A stretch of 55,227 bases of DNA from an uncultured Draconibacterium sp. Lineage in GTDB: Bacteria; Bacteroidota; Bacteroidia; Bacteroidales; Prolixibacteraceae. The stretch lies in the NCBI RefSeq assembly GCF_913060805.1, contig NZ_CAJXTC010000035.1, forward strand, positions 1 to 55,227. The letters run 5' to 3'. Below, one piece after another: positions 18,115 through 26,653 of the stretch (positions are counted from its first letter, which is position 1; each line of letters opens with the position of its first letter). Below the pieces are notes generated by a model, which had not been told where the DNA came from, searched no databases, and saw only the letters and a program-made list of their open reading frames with translations. The position numbers were made by a program, and so were the translations under genes.

Positions 18115-20861
18115 ACGAACATATTACCATTCCTAAAAAGGTGGCAACAGGCGACGACCTGGATTATGCTTTCCTGCGCCAAAAAGGACAGGAATACATC
18201 GAAAAACTCGCCGGAAATATCTGGACCGATTACAACGAGCACGATCCCGGTATCACCATACTCGAAATGCTGAGTTATGCCATTACCGATTTGGGCGCCC
18301 GCGTTTCTATGCCGCTCGAAAACATTTTAACACCCGCAGGTTCGGGATCGTTGAACGACCAGTTTTTTGACGCCAAACAGATTTTGCCTTCAAACCCGGT
18401 AACCGAAGCCGATTACAGGAAGTTATTCATCGATATTGATGGCGTAAAAAATTGCTGGCTGAAGAAATTTGAAAAGACAGTTCATGTGGATTGCAAACAC
18501 GATTTACTGAGCTACGATCCAAAAGATTTTGAAGATCTTGATGATCAGGAGCAAAAGCAGTTCATTATAAACGGATTATATAAAATCATTGTGGATTATG
18601 ATGAACGCGTTCTTGAAAAAGTGGATGATAAGGAAGCCAAGATTGAGGAAATTGATCAGAAAATAATTACCACTTACCATGCCAACCGTAACCTTTGCGA
18701 AGATCTGGTGAAGGTAAAAAAGGTGGAAACGCAGCCGATTCAGGTGTGTGCCAGCATTGAACTCGATCCCGAGGTGGACGAAGAAAAAGTTCATGCACAG
18801 GTTTTACGCGCCATCGATGCCTATTTTTCGCCCAAGCTCTGGTTTTATTCGTTACAACAAATGTTTGACAAAGGGTATTCAAGCGACCAGATTTTTGAAG
18901 GACCAATTCTTGAGCATGGTTTTATCGATCCCGAAGAATTGGAAAATGCCCGTTTGCGAAAAGAAATTCGCTTGTCGGACCTTGTTCAGCTGATCATGAA
19001 AATTGACGGGGTAAAACTCATCAAAGACATTTCGATAAACGATTGCAACAATCCCGAGGAAGAAAAGGATGTTTGGCTGGTTTGTGTGGATGAGGGAAAG
19101 AAACCCGTTCGCTGCCACCTGAGTGCTTTTAGTTACTACAAGGGCGTGTTACCGGTAAATGTAAACGGCAGAAAAGTAAAAGAATACATGGCTGAAATGG
19201 ATGCCGAAGAAACCGACCGGCAGGAACTTTCAGCGTTGGACAAAGATATTCCCGTTCCTGAAGACGAGTATTTGGGAACCGGCGAAACAACTACCATTCA
19301 AAACGATTTTCCGGAGACCTATGGAATCGGGCAGGTGGGATTGAATTCAAGAGCATCGGTAGCGCGTAAAGCGCAGGCGAAGCAGTTAAAAGCTTACCTT
19401 TTGTTTTTTGATCAGATATTTGCCACCTACTTTGCACATTTGGATAAGGTGAAGGAAGTGCTTTCGGTAGACAACAGTTTGAGCAGTACCTATTTTACGC
19501 AGGCAGTGAAAGACATAAAAGGTTTTTCAGATCTGGTGGAAGGCTACCCGGAATCAGATGATGAACTCCTGACCAAACAACTATTGGACGATCTAGATGA
19601 TAATATAGTTCGCAAAAATCAATTGCTTGATCATTTGCTGGCACGCTTTGCCGAAAACTTCACTCAGTATTCATTTTTAATGAAACAACTGTACGGGAAT
19701 TATGCCGGACAAGCCGTGGTAAATGCCAAGCAAACTTTTCTTTCGGAATACGGCGAGATTGTGAAAGAAAACGGTGGAAAAAAAGAAATTGTAAACAAAG
19801 GCATCAGTAACTGGCGTGGAAGTGCGTTCAATTATTTCGACCAGGAACCTACTCAACTTTGGGATACAAAAAATGTAGCAGGAGCTCAAAAGCGAATAGC
19901 CCGCTTGTGCGGCGTTCAAGATTTTAGCCGGAGTGATCTGTCCGGTTCGTATGCCGAGATTTACGACCTGAAAGATGCCGATGAAAAAACGGTTTATCGC
20001 TGGCGGATCAGGAACGATGAAGGCGAGGCTGTGCTTTCGGCAACCGTAAACTACAAAGCACCGCATTCTGCCCGAGAAGAAATGTATCAGTCGATCGTTA
20101 AAGTGGTGGAAACCGATCCTGAAGTCATTGAAGAAGGTTTTACGATAACCATTAATGATGAAGCCGAAGTTGGCAATTTTGAAATACAAAAAGCAGAGAG
20201 CGGCAAGTATTCCTTTGATGTGATCAACCTGAATGCCGATCCCGACAGCACCGACCGGATTATTGCACGGCAATTTCTTTACTACGATACACAGGAAGAG
20301 CTGAAACAGGCAATCCTGGATTTGATCCAATTCCTGCGCGAAGATTTTAAAGAGGAGGGAATGTACATTGTTGAACACATTCTGCTGCGCCCCGATGTGA
20401 CTGCCGAAGAGGGATTAAAAGATGAGTTTATGTCGGTGTGTACCGATAATTGCGAAAGCTGCGAACCCATCGATCCGTATTCGTATCGTGTTACGGTGAT
20501 TTTACCCGGCTGGACATATCGCTTTGGAAACATGGATTTCAGAAACTTCATGGAAGACCTGATCCGCAGAGAATTGCCCGCTCATGTGTTGGCACGCGTC
20601 TGCTGGATTGGAGAACCAAAAGGCTGGGTTGATGATGACAAGAACGACATGGTTCAGTTTGAAAACGCATACAAAGATTTTCTGCTTTCGAAAACAAAAT
20701 CGGGGCAGAAACAGGTAAAGACTAAATTGAAAAAGCTAATAGAATCGCTCGAACAACTGAATTCGATTTACCCCGCAGGCCGGTTGATCGATTGCGATGA
20801 TGAAGAAGATTCGTTGGAAGGCCGGATGATTCTGGGCCGAACAAATATTGGAAACCTTTAA
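18102..20861 (+). CDS. Pvc12/Afp12-like baseplate protein
   Basis: A 919-aa protein. The segment GNIWTDYNEHDPGITILEML near residue 35 is the hallmark of Pvc12-type baseplate proteins. A Cys cluster (CTDNCESC) precedes YSYRVTVILPGW in the C-terminal third, also usual for this family. ATG 18102 (MSELNEHITIPKK) is preferred over the upstream frame start 18069, giving a 13-base overlap with the Pvc11 gene. It is expected to dimerise with the baseplate J protein and to receive fibres or baseplate extensions. The sequence looks complete. Confidence 0.92.
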   Translation: MSELNEHITIPKKVATGDDLDYAFLRQKGQEYIEKLAGNIWTDYNEHDPGITILEMLSYAITDLGARVSMPLENILTPAGSGSLNDQFFDAKQILPSNPVTEADYRKLFIDIDGVKNCWLKKFEKTVHVDCKHDLLSYDPKDFEDLDDQEQKQFIINGLYKIIVDYDERVLEKVDDKEAKIEEIDQKIITTYHANRNLCEDLVKVKKVETQPIQVCASIELDPEVDEEKVHAQVLRAIDAYFSPKLWFYSLQQMFDKGYSSDQIFEGPILEHGFIDPEELENARLRKEIRLSDLVQLIMKIDGVKLIKDISINDCNNPEEEKDVWLVCVDEGKKPVRCHLSAFSYYKGVLPVNVNGRKVKEYMAEMDAEETDRQELSALDKDIPVPEDEYLGTGETTTIQNDFPETYGIGQVGLNSRASVARKAQAKQLKAYLLFFDQIFATYFAHLDKVKEVLSVDNSLSSTYFTQAVKDIKGFSDLVEGYPESDDELLTKQLLDDLDDNIVRKNQLLDHLLARFAENFTQYSFLMKQLYGNYAGQAVVNAKQTFLSEYGEIVKENGGKKEIVNKGISNWRGSAFNYFDQEPTQLWDTKNVAGAQKRIARLCGVQDFSRSDLSGSYAEIYDLKDADEKTVYRWRIRNDEGEAVLSATVNYKAPHSAREEMYQSIVKVVETDPEVIEEGFTITINDEAEVGNFEIQKAESGKYSFDVINLNADPDSTDRIIARQFLYYDTQEELKQAILDLIQFLREDFKEEGMYIVEHILLRPDVTAEEGLKDEFMSVCTDNCESCEPIDPYSYRVTVILPGWTYRFGNMDFRNFMEDLIRRELPAHVLARVCWIGEPKGWVDDDKNDMVQFENAYKDFLLSKTKSGQKQVKTKLKKLIESLEQLNSIYPAGRLIDCDDEEDSLEGRMILGRTNIGNL

Positions 20862-20872
20862 TTACAGAAGTG

Positions 20873-23800
20873 ATGGCATCGAAATTAACAGAAATCACAA
20901 CCAAGTATCATACTTTCGTCGATAACCAGGTATTGACTGAAACCCAGTTGAATGAGTTTATAACTTACTTCGACGACCAGGACCGTTTAACGCGTGTTTT
21001 CCTGAATGGCGTTGGACTGGTTTGCGGATTCAAGGTGAGTAAGAGTGGGGCGAATATTACCATTTCGCAAGGTGTTGGAGTGACTACCGATGGCGATCTG
21101 ATTCAACTGCAAAAGGCTGTTGACAATTCGCCATTGAAGAATATTGTGACTGGTTCGCTGACGTATTCCATGTATAAGAAGTTTAAGGACGATGCTGCTT
21201 CGTACGAACGTTTTCGAAGACTTACAGGTGGTGATGACATGGGCTTCGAAGTGCTTGATTTGTATGAACTTTATCCTCCGGATACACAGGTTGAAGATGT
21301 AACGTCATTGAGCGACTTGCCTAACCTGAATAATATGGTAGTGTTGCTCTATCTCGAGTCGTTTGCCGATGCAGGAGATCTGTGCACAGCTATTGATTGC
21401 GACAACCAGGGAATTGCCCAGATTAATCGCCTTCGGGTGTTGCTGGTCTCAAAAGCCGATGCCGAATTTATTGCTTCCAACGATGTAATTTATACCAACC
21501 ACGACCGCTTCGAACAGTATTTTAATCTGCCCGAACCGGCAGTGAAACGAGTGGTGCTCAATCAAATCAATACCTCGAAATACGAAGAATTAAAACGGGC
21601 TTATTACGATGCGATTAAAGGGAGCACCTTAAGTAAAAACAATACGGTTTCGCAACTTGGACAGGGGATTAGTTTGATCGTAAAAAACTTTGGCAAATTG
21701 TTGCAGGTTAGTATTTCCAAAACTTCGCTGAGTTCTACGCTTTCAAAACTGAACAGTTATTATGCCTTCAGTCCGTATGGCGTGCCTTTCGATATTCAGT
21801 ACCGTTACGATCTGCTAAAAGATCTGGTGGATACCTACAACGAATTAAAAGATTTGCTGCTTCAGCTCAAAAAGCTTTGCCTGCCCGACATCACTGCTTT
21901 CCCAAAACACCTGATGTTGGGATTGCTGTCGGAAGTTAGTAGCGAACCCAAAGATCTTCGTCACGATTTTTATCCTTCGCCGGCCTCGGGCTGCGATTGC
22001 AAGGAAATTGAAAAAGCCAGAAGTCTTTTGCTGAAATTGTTTGAGTTGATCAACAATTACAACATCAAGTTGGGTGAGATCAGGATCACACCATCAAATA
22101 AATTGCCTGAATTGAGCCAGCGAAGCATTCCATTTTATTATAAGCTGGATACCAATTTTTTGAAAGCCTGGAGTTATTCAAAAACGAAATTATTTAAATA
22201 TAATTATAACCTTGGATACCGGATTGAAAATCTGGCATCGGCGCCGCAGGTTCAGGATCCGCTAAACTACAATATGGATACCTCCGATTTTTACCGGATC
22301 GAAGGTCACCAGGGAAAAGACTATCGCGATGTGCTGGAAGAGCTTGACGATCAGAAGAAAAAGTATGGCCTGTCGTTCGATGTAAAAGCACTGTCAGTCA
22401 ATCTCAGAACTGATAATCTCGACATTGATGATTACGAGTGTGAATTCGAGGATCTGAAAGTGATGCTGAAAGCGTGGACTAAAGAGCAGGACTGCATTCT
22501 TGCCGAAGTGGCCGGTTTCTTTTCGGCGTTCAGTACCAAAATTCCCGGGGCAAATGTTAAGGAAGCCGAACTCGATTTGAAAAGGCCGATGGAGCTCAAT
22601 ACGAATTTTGATGTGAATTATACAGCCGCCAGAGCGTACCAACCTGTTTATTACAAATCGACGATTGGAACGGCTTCGAAAACCTTGTATGAAGAGGCCG
22701 ACAAAGGTAAGGCAGTTGAAGAGAATATTACAACTGTAGAAGATACCATTGGCGTTGAAATGATCAAGGCGATTGAAGAGACCAAAGGCGGATCGGTAAA
22801 CGATATTATTGCCAACGCCAGCAAAAAGTTAGCTGACAAGGTTGATACCGAAGAATGGAATGCCGAGCCCGATTTAAAAGAATTTGTGGTGGATAAATCG
22901 GTGGAACTGATGGCGCATACTTATGTGCTGACTCAGCGAATGCCGGTTGCTGTTAACCTGGTTGATGTAAGTCGTGTAAACGATTATAAACTGTCGTTAA
23001 CGCAATTGTGTAGCCTCGTGAAAAAGCTGAAAGCGAGATACCAAACTACGAAACTATCGGTTGGATTACAGTCGTTTACAGGTTTGCTGATCAACCAGTT
23101 ATCAACGGTGTGTTGCTCGGGTAAGAAGCTCGAAGTTTTGCTCGACGAAGTAAATGCACGCAAAGAGCAGATCCTGTTGCGTTTACAGCTTTCGAAATTT
23201 ATTGAACAACATCCCGGGCTGGAGCACAAAGCCGGTGTTGAGCCGGGCGGAACTCTCGTTCTGGTTTACAAAAACAGCGAAACAACTCGCGATGTAACCA
23301 ATGTACTTTCCGACGCTGTACTTTCAAGATCATCAATTGCCGCCGAGGAGTTGATGGCTTCGAAGGCGATGATCTCCGATAAAATAATGAACCTGGAGAA
23401 GCTTTCTTTATCGGAGCGATCAACCGTTTTGAAAAGCGCTACTGAATTGATTAAATACGAGGATTATACATCCCGTTTAAAAGAAATTAATGTGCTCGAC
23501 CGCTTGATCCCGACCACTCAAATTGCTGACAATACTGTTGTGGCCGATTTTGCATTGCCTTACATGTGTTGCTCGGATTGTGCTCCGATCAATTACATCA
23601 TTTCCAAACCGCCGGCAACATTGCGTCTTTCGCGCGACAGGTACTGCCTGCTGACGGATACTGATCCGATACTTTATGAAGTTTCGCCTGCAGACGGAAC
23701 AATTGGAATGAATCCTGAAGTTTCGGGAGTGAGTGTTGCAGATGGCAAAATAAGTATCGTAGCGGATAATTTCCCGGAAGAAATGTTAGGACAGGCGATT

Positions 23801-25138
23801 CATTTTACGGTTGACAATCAGGTAACTGATGCCGTATTGACGGTTTACCAGGGAATTCAGGTTGATTTTGAAGTTCCGGCCGAACCAACGACCGAGGCAA
23901 CTCACCGCTTTGTTCCTACCGGAGACTTGGAAGGCACAAACTTTTTCTGGGAGTTTGGTGATGGCACGACCGCTAACGTTCAAAATCCTTCACATACTTA
24001 TAAATTGCCGGTGAATGATGAGAACAAAGTGACAGTACGATTAACCGCTACTGCGGCTAACGGCATTTGCAAAACAACCGTTGAACACGATATTGTTTTT
24101 GCCGAAATAAAACCTGAAATAAGTCTTGACGCCGATACATTCTGTGCCAGCAAAAATGAGGAATATCCGTTTAAAGTGACGCCTGAAGGAGCTAAAGTTG
24201 AAATCTCGGGCGATGGCGTAATTCCGAATAATGCAGGAGGATTTAGTTTTATACCTGCAGCTGCAAAAATTGGATCAAACACCATTTTGCTGAACGGCGA
24301 AGATTCCGGATTGTCTGTAACAGTTCATGCGGCTCCTTTAGCAGCATGTACGCCAAAACAGGTTGAAAATCAGAATCTGGTAGTTATTACCAACGAATCT
24401 AAAAACGCTTCAACTTTTGAATGGACGATAAATGGATCACCACGTACAACCACGAACCTTGAGCCGATATCGATCAAGATTAATCCGGATGATCCTTCAA
24501 CATGGAAAATTACCCTGATTGCAGGAGGTGCAGATGTGTGCCCGGTATCTCGAATGAGCACATCGGTAACAACAAAGTATATCGAGGAAGCGCCGGTGAA
24601 TACTTGTGTTGAAGAAACAAAAGCAGCAATATTGAGCGATGCTAAAATTTTGTCGACGATTAAAACGGATGTAAGTAGAGTTTTGGCAAGTATTCTGAAA
24701 CAAACGCTAAGTATTTATGGTGGTACCGCTGATTTCAAAGAAGGCGTTCTCGACCGTGTCGACGAGTTCCTAAAAGGTGATGCCAATGCCGAACTGGAGG
24801 TTATGTTCCCTAAACTGTTGAATGATACTTCGGGCATGGTAATGGAGCTGGCAAATAATCCGGAACTGCAGAAACAGGCTCTGACATTGCTCGAATTGCA
24901 ATTGCGACTCTTTTACAACATCTTGGGTTGCCAGGACAACGAAGTGATCAAAAAATTTGGTGATCTCATCGACAGTATACTCAATCAAATACTTAATATG
25001 CTAAAAAGGCTGCAGGGAATGCGCATCATCTTCAGCGATACCATGAAAAAGTTTGTTGAGATTTACGCAAAAAAGGTGGTAGATATGCTACTTCTGGCCG
25101 ACCATATGAAAGTTATCATCGAGAATAAATTTATCTGA
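20873..25138 (+). CDS. Large eCIS-associated protein with PKD domain; candidate fibre or baseplate extension
   Basis: A 1421-aa protein. Its N-terminus (KYHTFVDNQVLTETQLNEF, LNGVGLVCGFKV, ITISQGVGVTTDGDLIQL) matches a conserved attachment-like domain that I associate with Bacteroidota eCIS loci. Residues of about 200-950 are mostly helical with several Cys pairs. A PKD domain lies at about 1000-1085 (FWEFGDGTTANVQNPSHTY), followed by a second Ig-like region and a helical C-terminus. There is no signal peptide. No separate Pvc13 tail fibre exists in the cluster, so it is the best candidate for receptor binding or a cage-like baseplate extension; this is inference. ATG 20873 is preferred to GTG 20870. 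Confidence 0.88.
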   Translation: MASKLTEITTKYHTFVDNQVLTETQLNEFITYFDDQDRLTRVFLNGVGLVCGFKVSKSGANITISQGVGVTTDGDLIQLQKAVDNSPLKNIVTGSLTYSMYKKFKDDAASYERFRRLTGGDDMGFEVLDLYELYPPDTQVEDVTSLSDLPNLNNMVVLLYLESFADAGDLCTAIDCDNQGIAQINRLRVLLVSKADAEFIASNDVIYTNHDRFEQYFNLPEPAVKRVVLNQINTSKYEELKRAYYDAIKGSTLSKNNTVSQLGQGISLIVKNFGKLLQVSISKTSLSSTLSKLNSYYAFSPYGVPFDIQYRYDLLKDLVDTYNELKDLLLQLKKLCLPDITAFPKHLMLGLLSEVSSEPKDLRHDFYPSPASGCDCKEIEKARSLLLKLFELINNYNIKLGEIRITPSNKLPELSQRSIPFYYKLDTNFLKAWSYSKTKLFKYNYNLGYRIENLASAPQVQDPLNYNMDTSDFYRIEGHQGKDYRDVLEELDDQKKKYGLSFDVKALSVNLRTDNLDIDDYECEFEDLKVMLKAWTKEQDCILAEVAGFFSAFSTKIPGANVKEAELDLKRPMELNTNFDVNYTAARAYQPVYYKSTIGTASKTLYEEADKGKAVEENITTVEDTIGVEMIKAIEETKGGSVNDIIANASKKLADKVDTEEWNAEPDLKEFVVDKSVELMAHTYVLTQRMPVAVNLVDVSRVNDYKLSLTQLCSLVKKLKARYQTTKLSVGLQSFTGLLINQLSTVCCSGKKLEVLLDEVNARKEQILLRLQLSKFIEQHPGLEHKAGVEPGGTLVLVYKNSETTRDVTNVLSDAVLSRSSIAAEELMASKAMISDKIMNLEKLSLSERSTVLKSATELIKYEDYTSRLKEINVLDRLIPTTQIADNTVVADFALPYMCCSDCAPINYIISKPPATLRLSRDRYCLLTDTDPILYEVSPADGTIGMNPEVSGVSVADGKISIVADNFPEEMLGQAIHFTVDNQVTDAVLTVYQGIQVDFEVPAEPTTEATHRFVPTGDLEGTNFFWEFGDGTTANVQNPSHTYKLPVNDENKVTVRLTATAANGICKTTVEHDIVFAEIKPEISLDADTFCASKNEEYPFKVTPEGAKVEISGDGVIPNNAGGFSFIPAAAKIGSNTILLNGEDSGLSVTVHAAPLAACTPKQVENQNLVVITNESKNASTFEWTINGSPRTTTNLEPISIKINPDDPSTWKITLIAGGADVCPVSRMSTSVTTKYIEEAPVNTCVEETKAAILSDAKILSTIKTDVSRVLASILKQTLSIYGGTADFKEGVLDRVDEFLKGDANAELEVMFPKLLNDTSGMVMELANNPELQKQALTLLELQLRLFYNILGCQDNEVIKKFGDLIDSILNQILNMLKRLQGMRIIFSDTMKKFVEIYAKKVVDMLLLADHMKVIIENKFI

Positions 25139-25140
25139 TT

Positions 25141-26649
25141 TTGAATGCCAGCCGACATATCATTGACAAGGTTTTTCTCGATATTGAAACGATAAGCGAG
25201 AAAGAAGCCTACTGGTTAAAAGATCACATCAGTGCATTTTTGAACGATCAGGTTTTTCCGGGGCTGGAACAATTGTTTAATGATATGGGAGCCGACGACA
25301 GCATTTTACGTTTTGAACAGATCGATTTGGATATTTCGCTGGATAGCTGGGAAAATCCCGATACCTTACGAATTGAGATCGAAAACCAACTTCGGGAAAA
25401 ACTGGCAATTGCGGCCATTGAAAAACGCTATCCGGTAAATGGTGAGAAAAACCGGTCAAACGGTATTTTTGAATATCGAGAGTTTAGTAATATCTCAGGA
25501 GAACAGAACCTGCAAAGTATATTTTTATTTTTTCTGAAGAACGGGCATTTGCCGTGGTATGGGCATAAATCGGATATAGACCGAATTCTGTCAGAAAAGG
25601 AATGGACAAAACGTATTGAAACGGAGCGTTTTCTCACCGAAGTAAAAACGCTTATAGAATCGGATGAAACGGCTTTGGAAAGGTTTGTGTTGCAACTTCC
25701 GGTTCCAAATATCATACAGTTCATAAACTCATTGAATACTTTTGACTTGTCAACTGATTTCGCCCTGAACACCTTTGTCGAGAGTCTAACTACTAATCTC
25801 AGAAATCAGTTTGTATCCATTTTACTGAAAATTGGATTGCAACATTCTGAATCAAAGTGGAAGTCGGATTTAATTCATTTTTATGCTGCTTACTTAGCTG
25901 CGCATTACGCCGAAGAATCAATAGAAGAGCAAATTCATCAGCTTAAAAATATTTCTCTACACACAAGTTTAATGCTCTCGCAAAAAGAATGCGATAAGGT
26001 TTTGGTTCTGTTAGGAGATCAGAAACAGAATCGGCCCTTGAAAAAGGGATTAAATCAGAAAGGGGTAAAAATTGAAGATAGCCCAACCATTATTTCACAT
26101 AGAGATAGCTATACAGTTGAAAAAGAACCGCTGTTTTTTGAGAGTGAGGCCGGCGAAATAACCGTTCAAAATGCAGGGCAGGTTCTTTTTCACCCCTTTT
26201 TGAAATTGTTTTTTCAGCAGTTTAACTGGCTCGATAAAAACGGAAACATTAAAGATGTGTATCGTATTCAAGCTTTGCAGGCACTTCATTATTGTGCCAC
26301 CGGCAACGAGCATTTTTTTGAAGGCGGTTTGGTACTGGAGAAATTTCTGTGCGATGTTCCGCTGCAAACAACACTCCCAGCTACAAGCTTACTGAATGAA
26401 ACCATCAAAAATGAGGCTGACAACATGCTTCGCGAACTTATTAAAAACTGGCCGGCTTTAAAAAATACTTCGCCTGCTGGTTTGCGCGAAATGTTTGTAA
26501 ATCGAAGTGGCAAACTCATTCAAAAAGACCGGAATTATAAGCTGATCGTAGAACGAAAAACACAGGACATCCTGTTGGAGAAATTACAATGGAACATTTC
26601 CATTATTAAACTGCCGTGGAAGAAGGAATTAATATTTGTAGAATGGTAA
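25141..26649 (+). CDS. Contractile injection system tape-measure protein (Pvc14-like)
   Basis: A 502-aa CIS tape-measure family protein that sets tube length. The N-terminal SRHIIDKVFLDIETISEKEA and FLNDQVFPGLEQLF are family hallmarks, as are the C-terminal NAGQVLFHPFLKLFF, ALHYCATGNEHFFEGGLVLEKFLC and the final SIIKLPWKKELIFVEW. The start is a TTG at 25141, two bases after the previous stop; the first in-frame ATG would delete the conserved N-terminus. It is shorter than Afp14-type proteins, which suggests a short tail. It is followed four bases downstream by the cargo gene. Confidence 0.9.
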   Translation: MNASRHIIDKVFLDIETISEKEAYWLKDHISAFLNDQVFPGLEQLFNDMGADDSILRFEQIDLDISLDSWENPDTLRIEIENQLREKLAIAAIEKRYPVNGEKNRSNGIFEYREFSNISGEQNLQSIFLFFLKNGHLPWYGHKSDIDRILSEKEWTKRIETERFLTEVKTLIESDETALERFVLQLPVPNIIQFINSLNTFDLSTDFALNTFVESLTTNLRNQFVSILLKIGLQHSESKWKSDLIHFYAAYLAAHYAEESIEEQIHQLKNISLHTSLMLSQKECDKVLVLLGDQKQNRPLKKGLNQKGVKIEDSPTIISHRDSYTVEKEPLFFESEAGEITVQNAGQVLFHPFLKLFFQQFNWLDKNGNIKDVYRIQALQALHYCATGNEHFFEGGLVLEKFLCDVPLQTTLPATSLLNETIKNEADNMLRELIKNWPALKNTSPAGLREMFVNRSGKLIQKDRNYKLIVERKTQDILLEKLQWNISIIKLPWKKELIFVEW

Positions 26650-26653
26650 GCGT

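Noticed and set aside
19677-20378. 233-aa minus-strand frame opposite the Pvc12-like gene
   Set aside because: Phe/Ile/Cys-rich antisense translation of a strongly supported gene.
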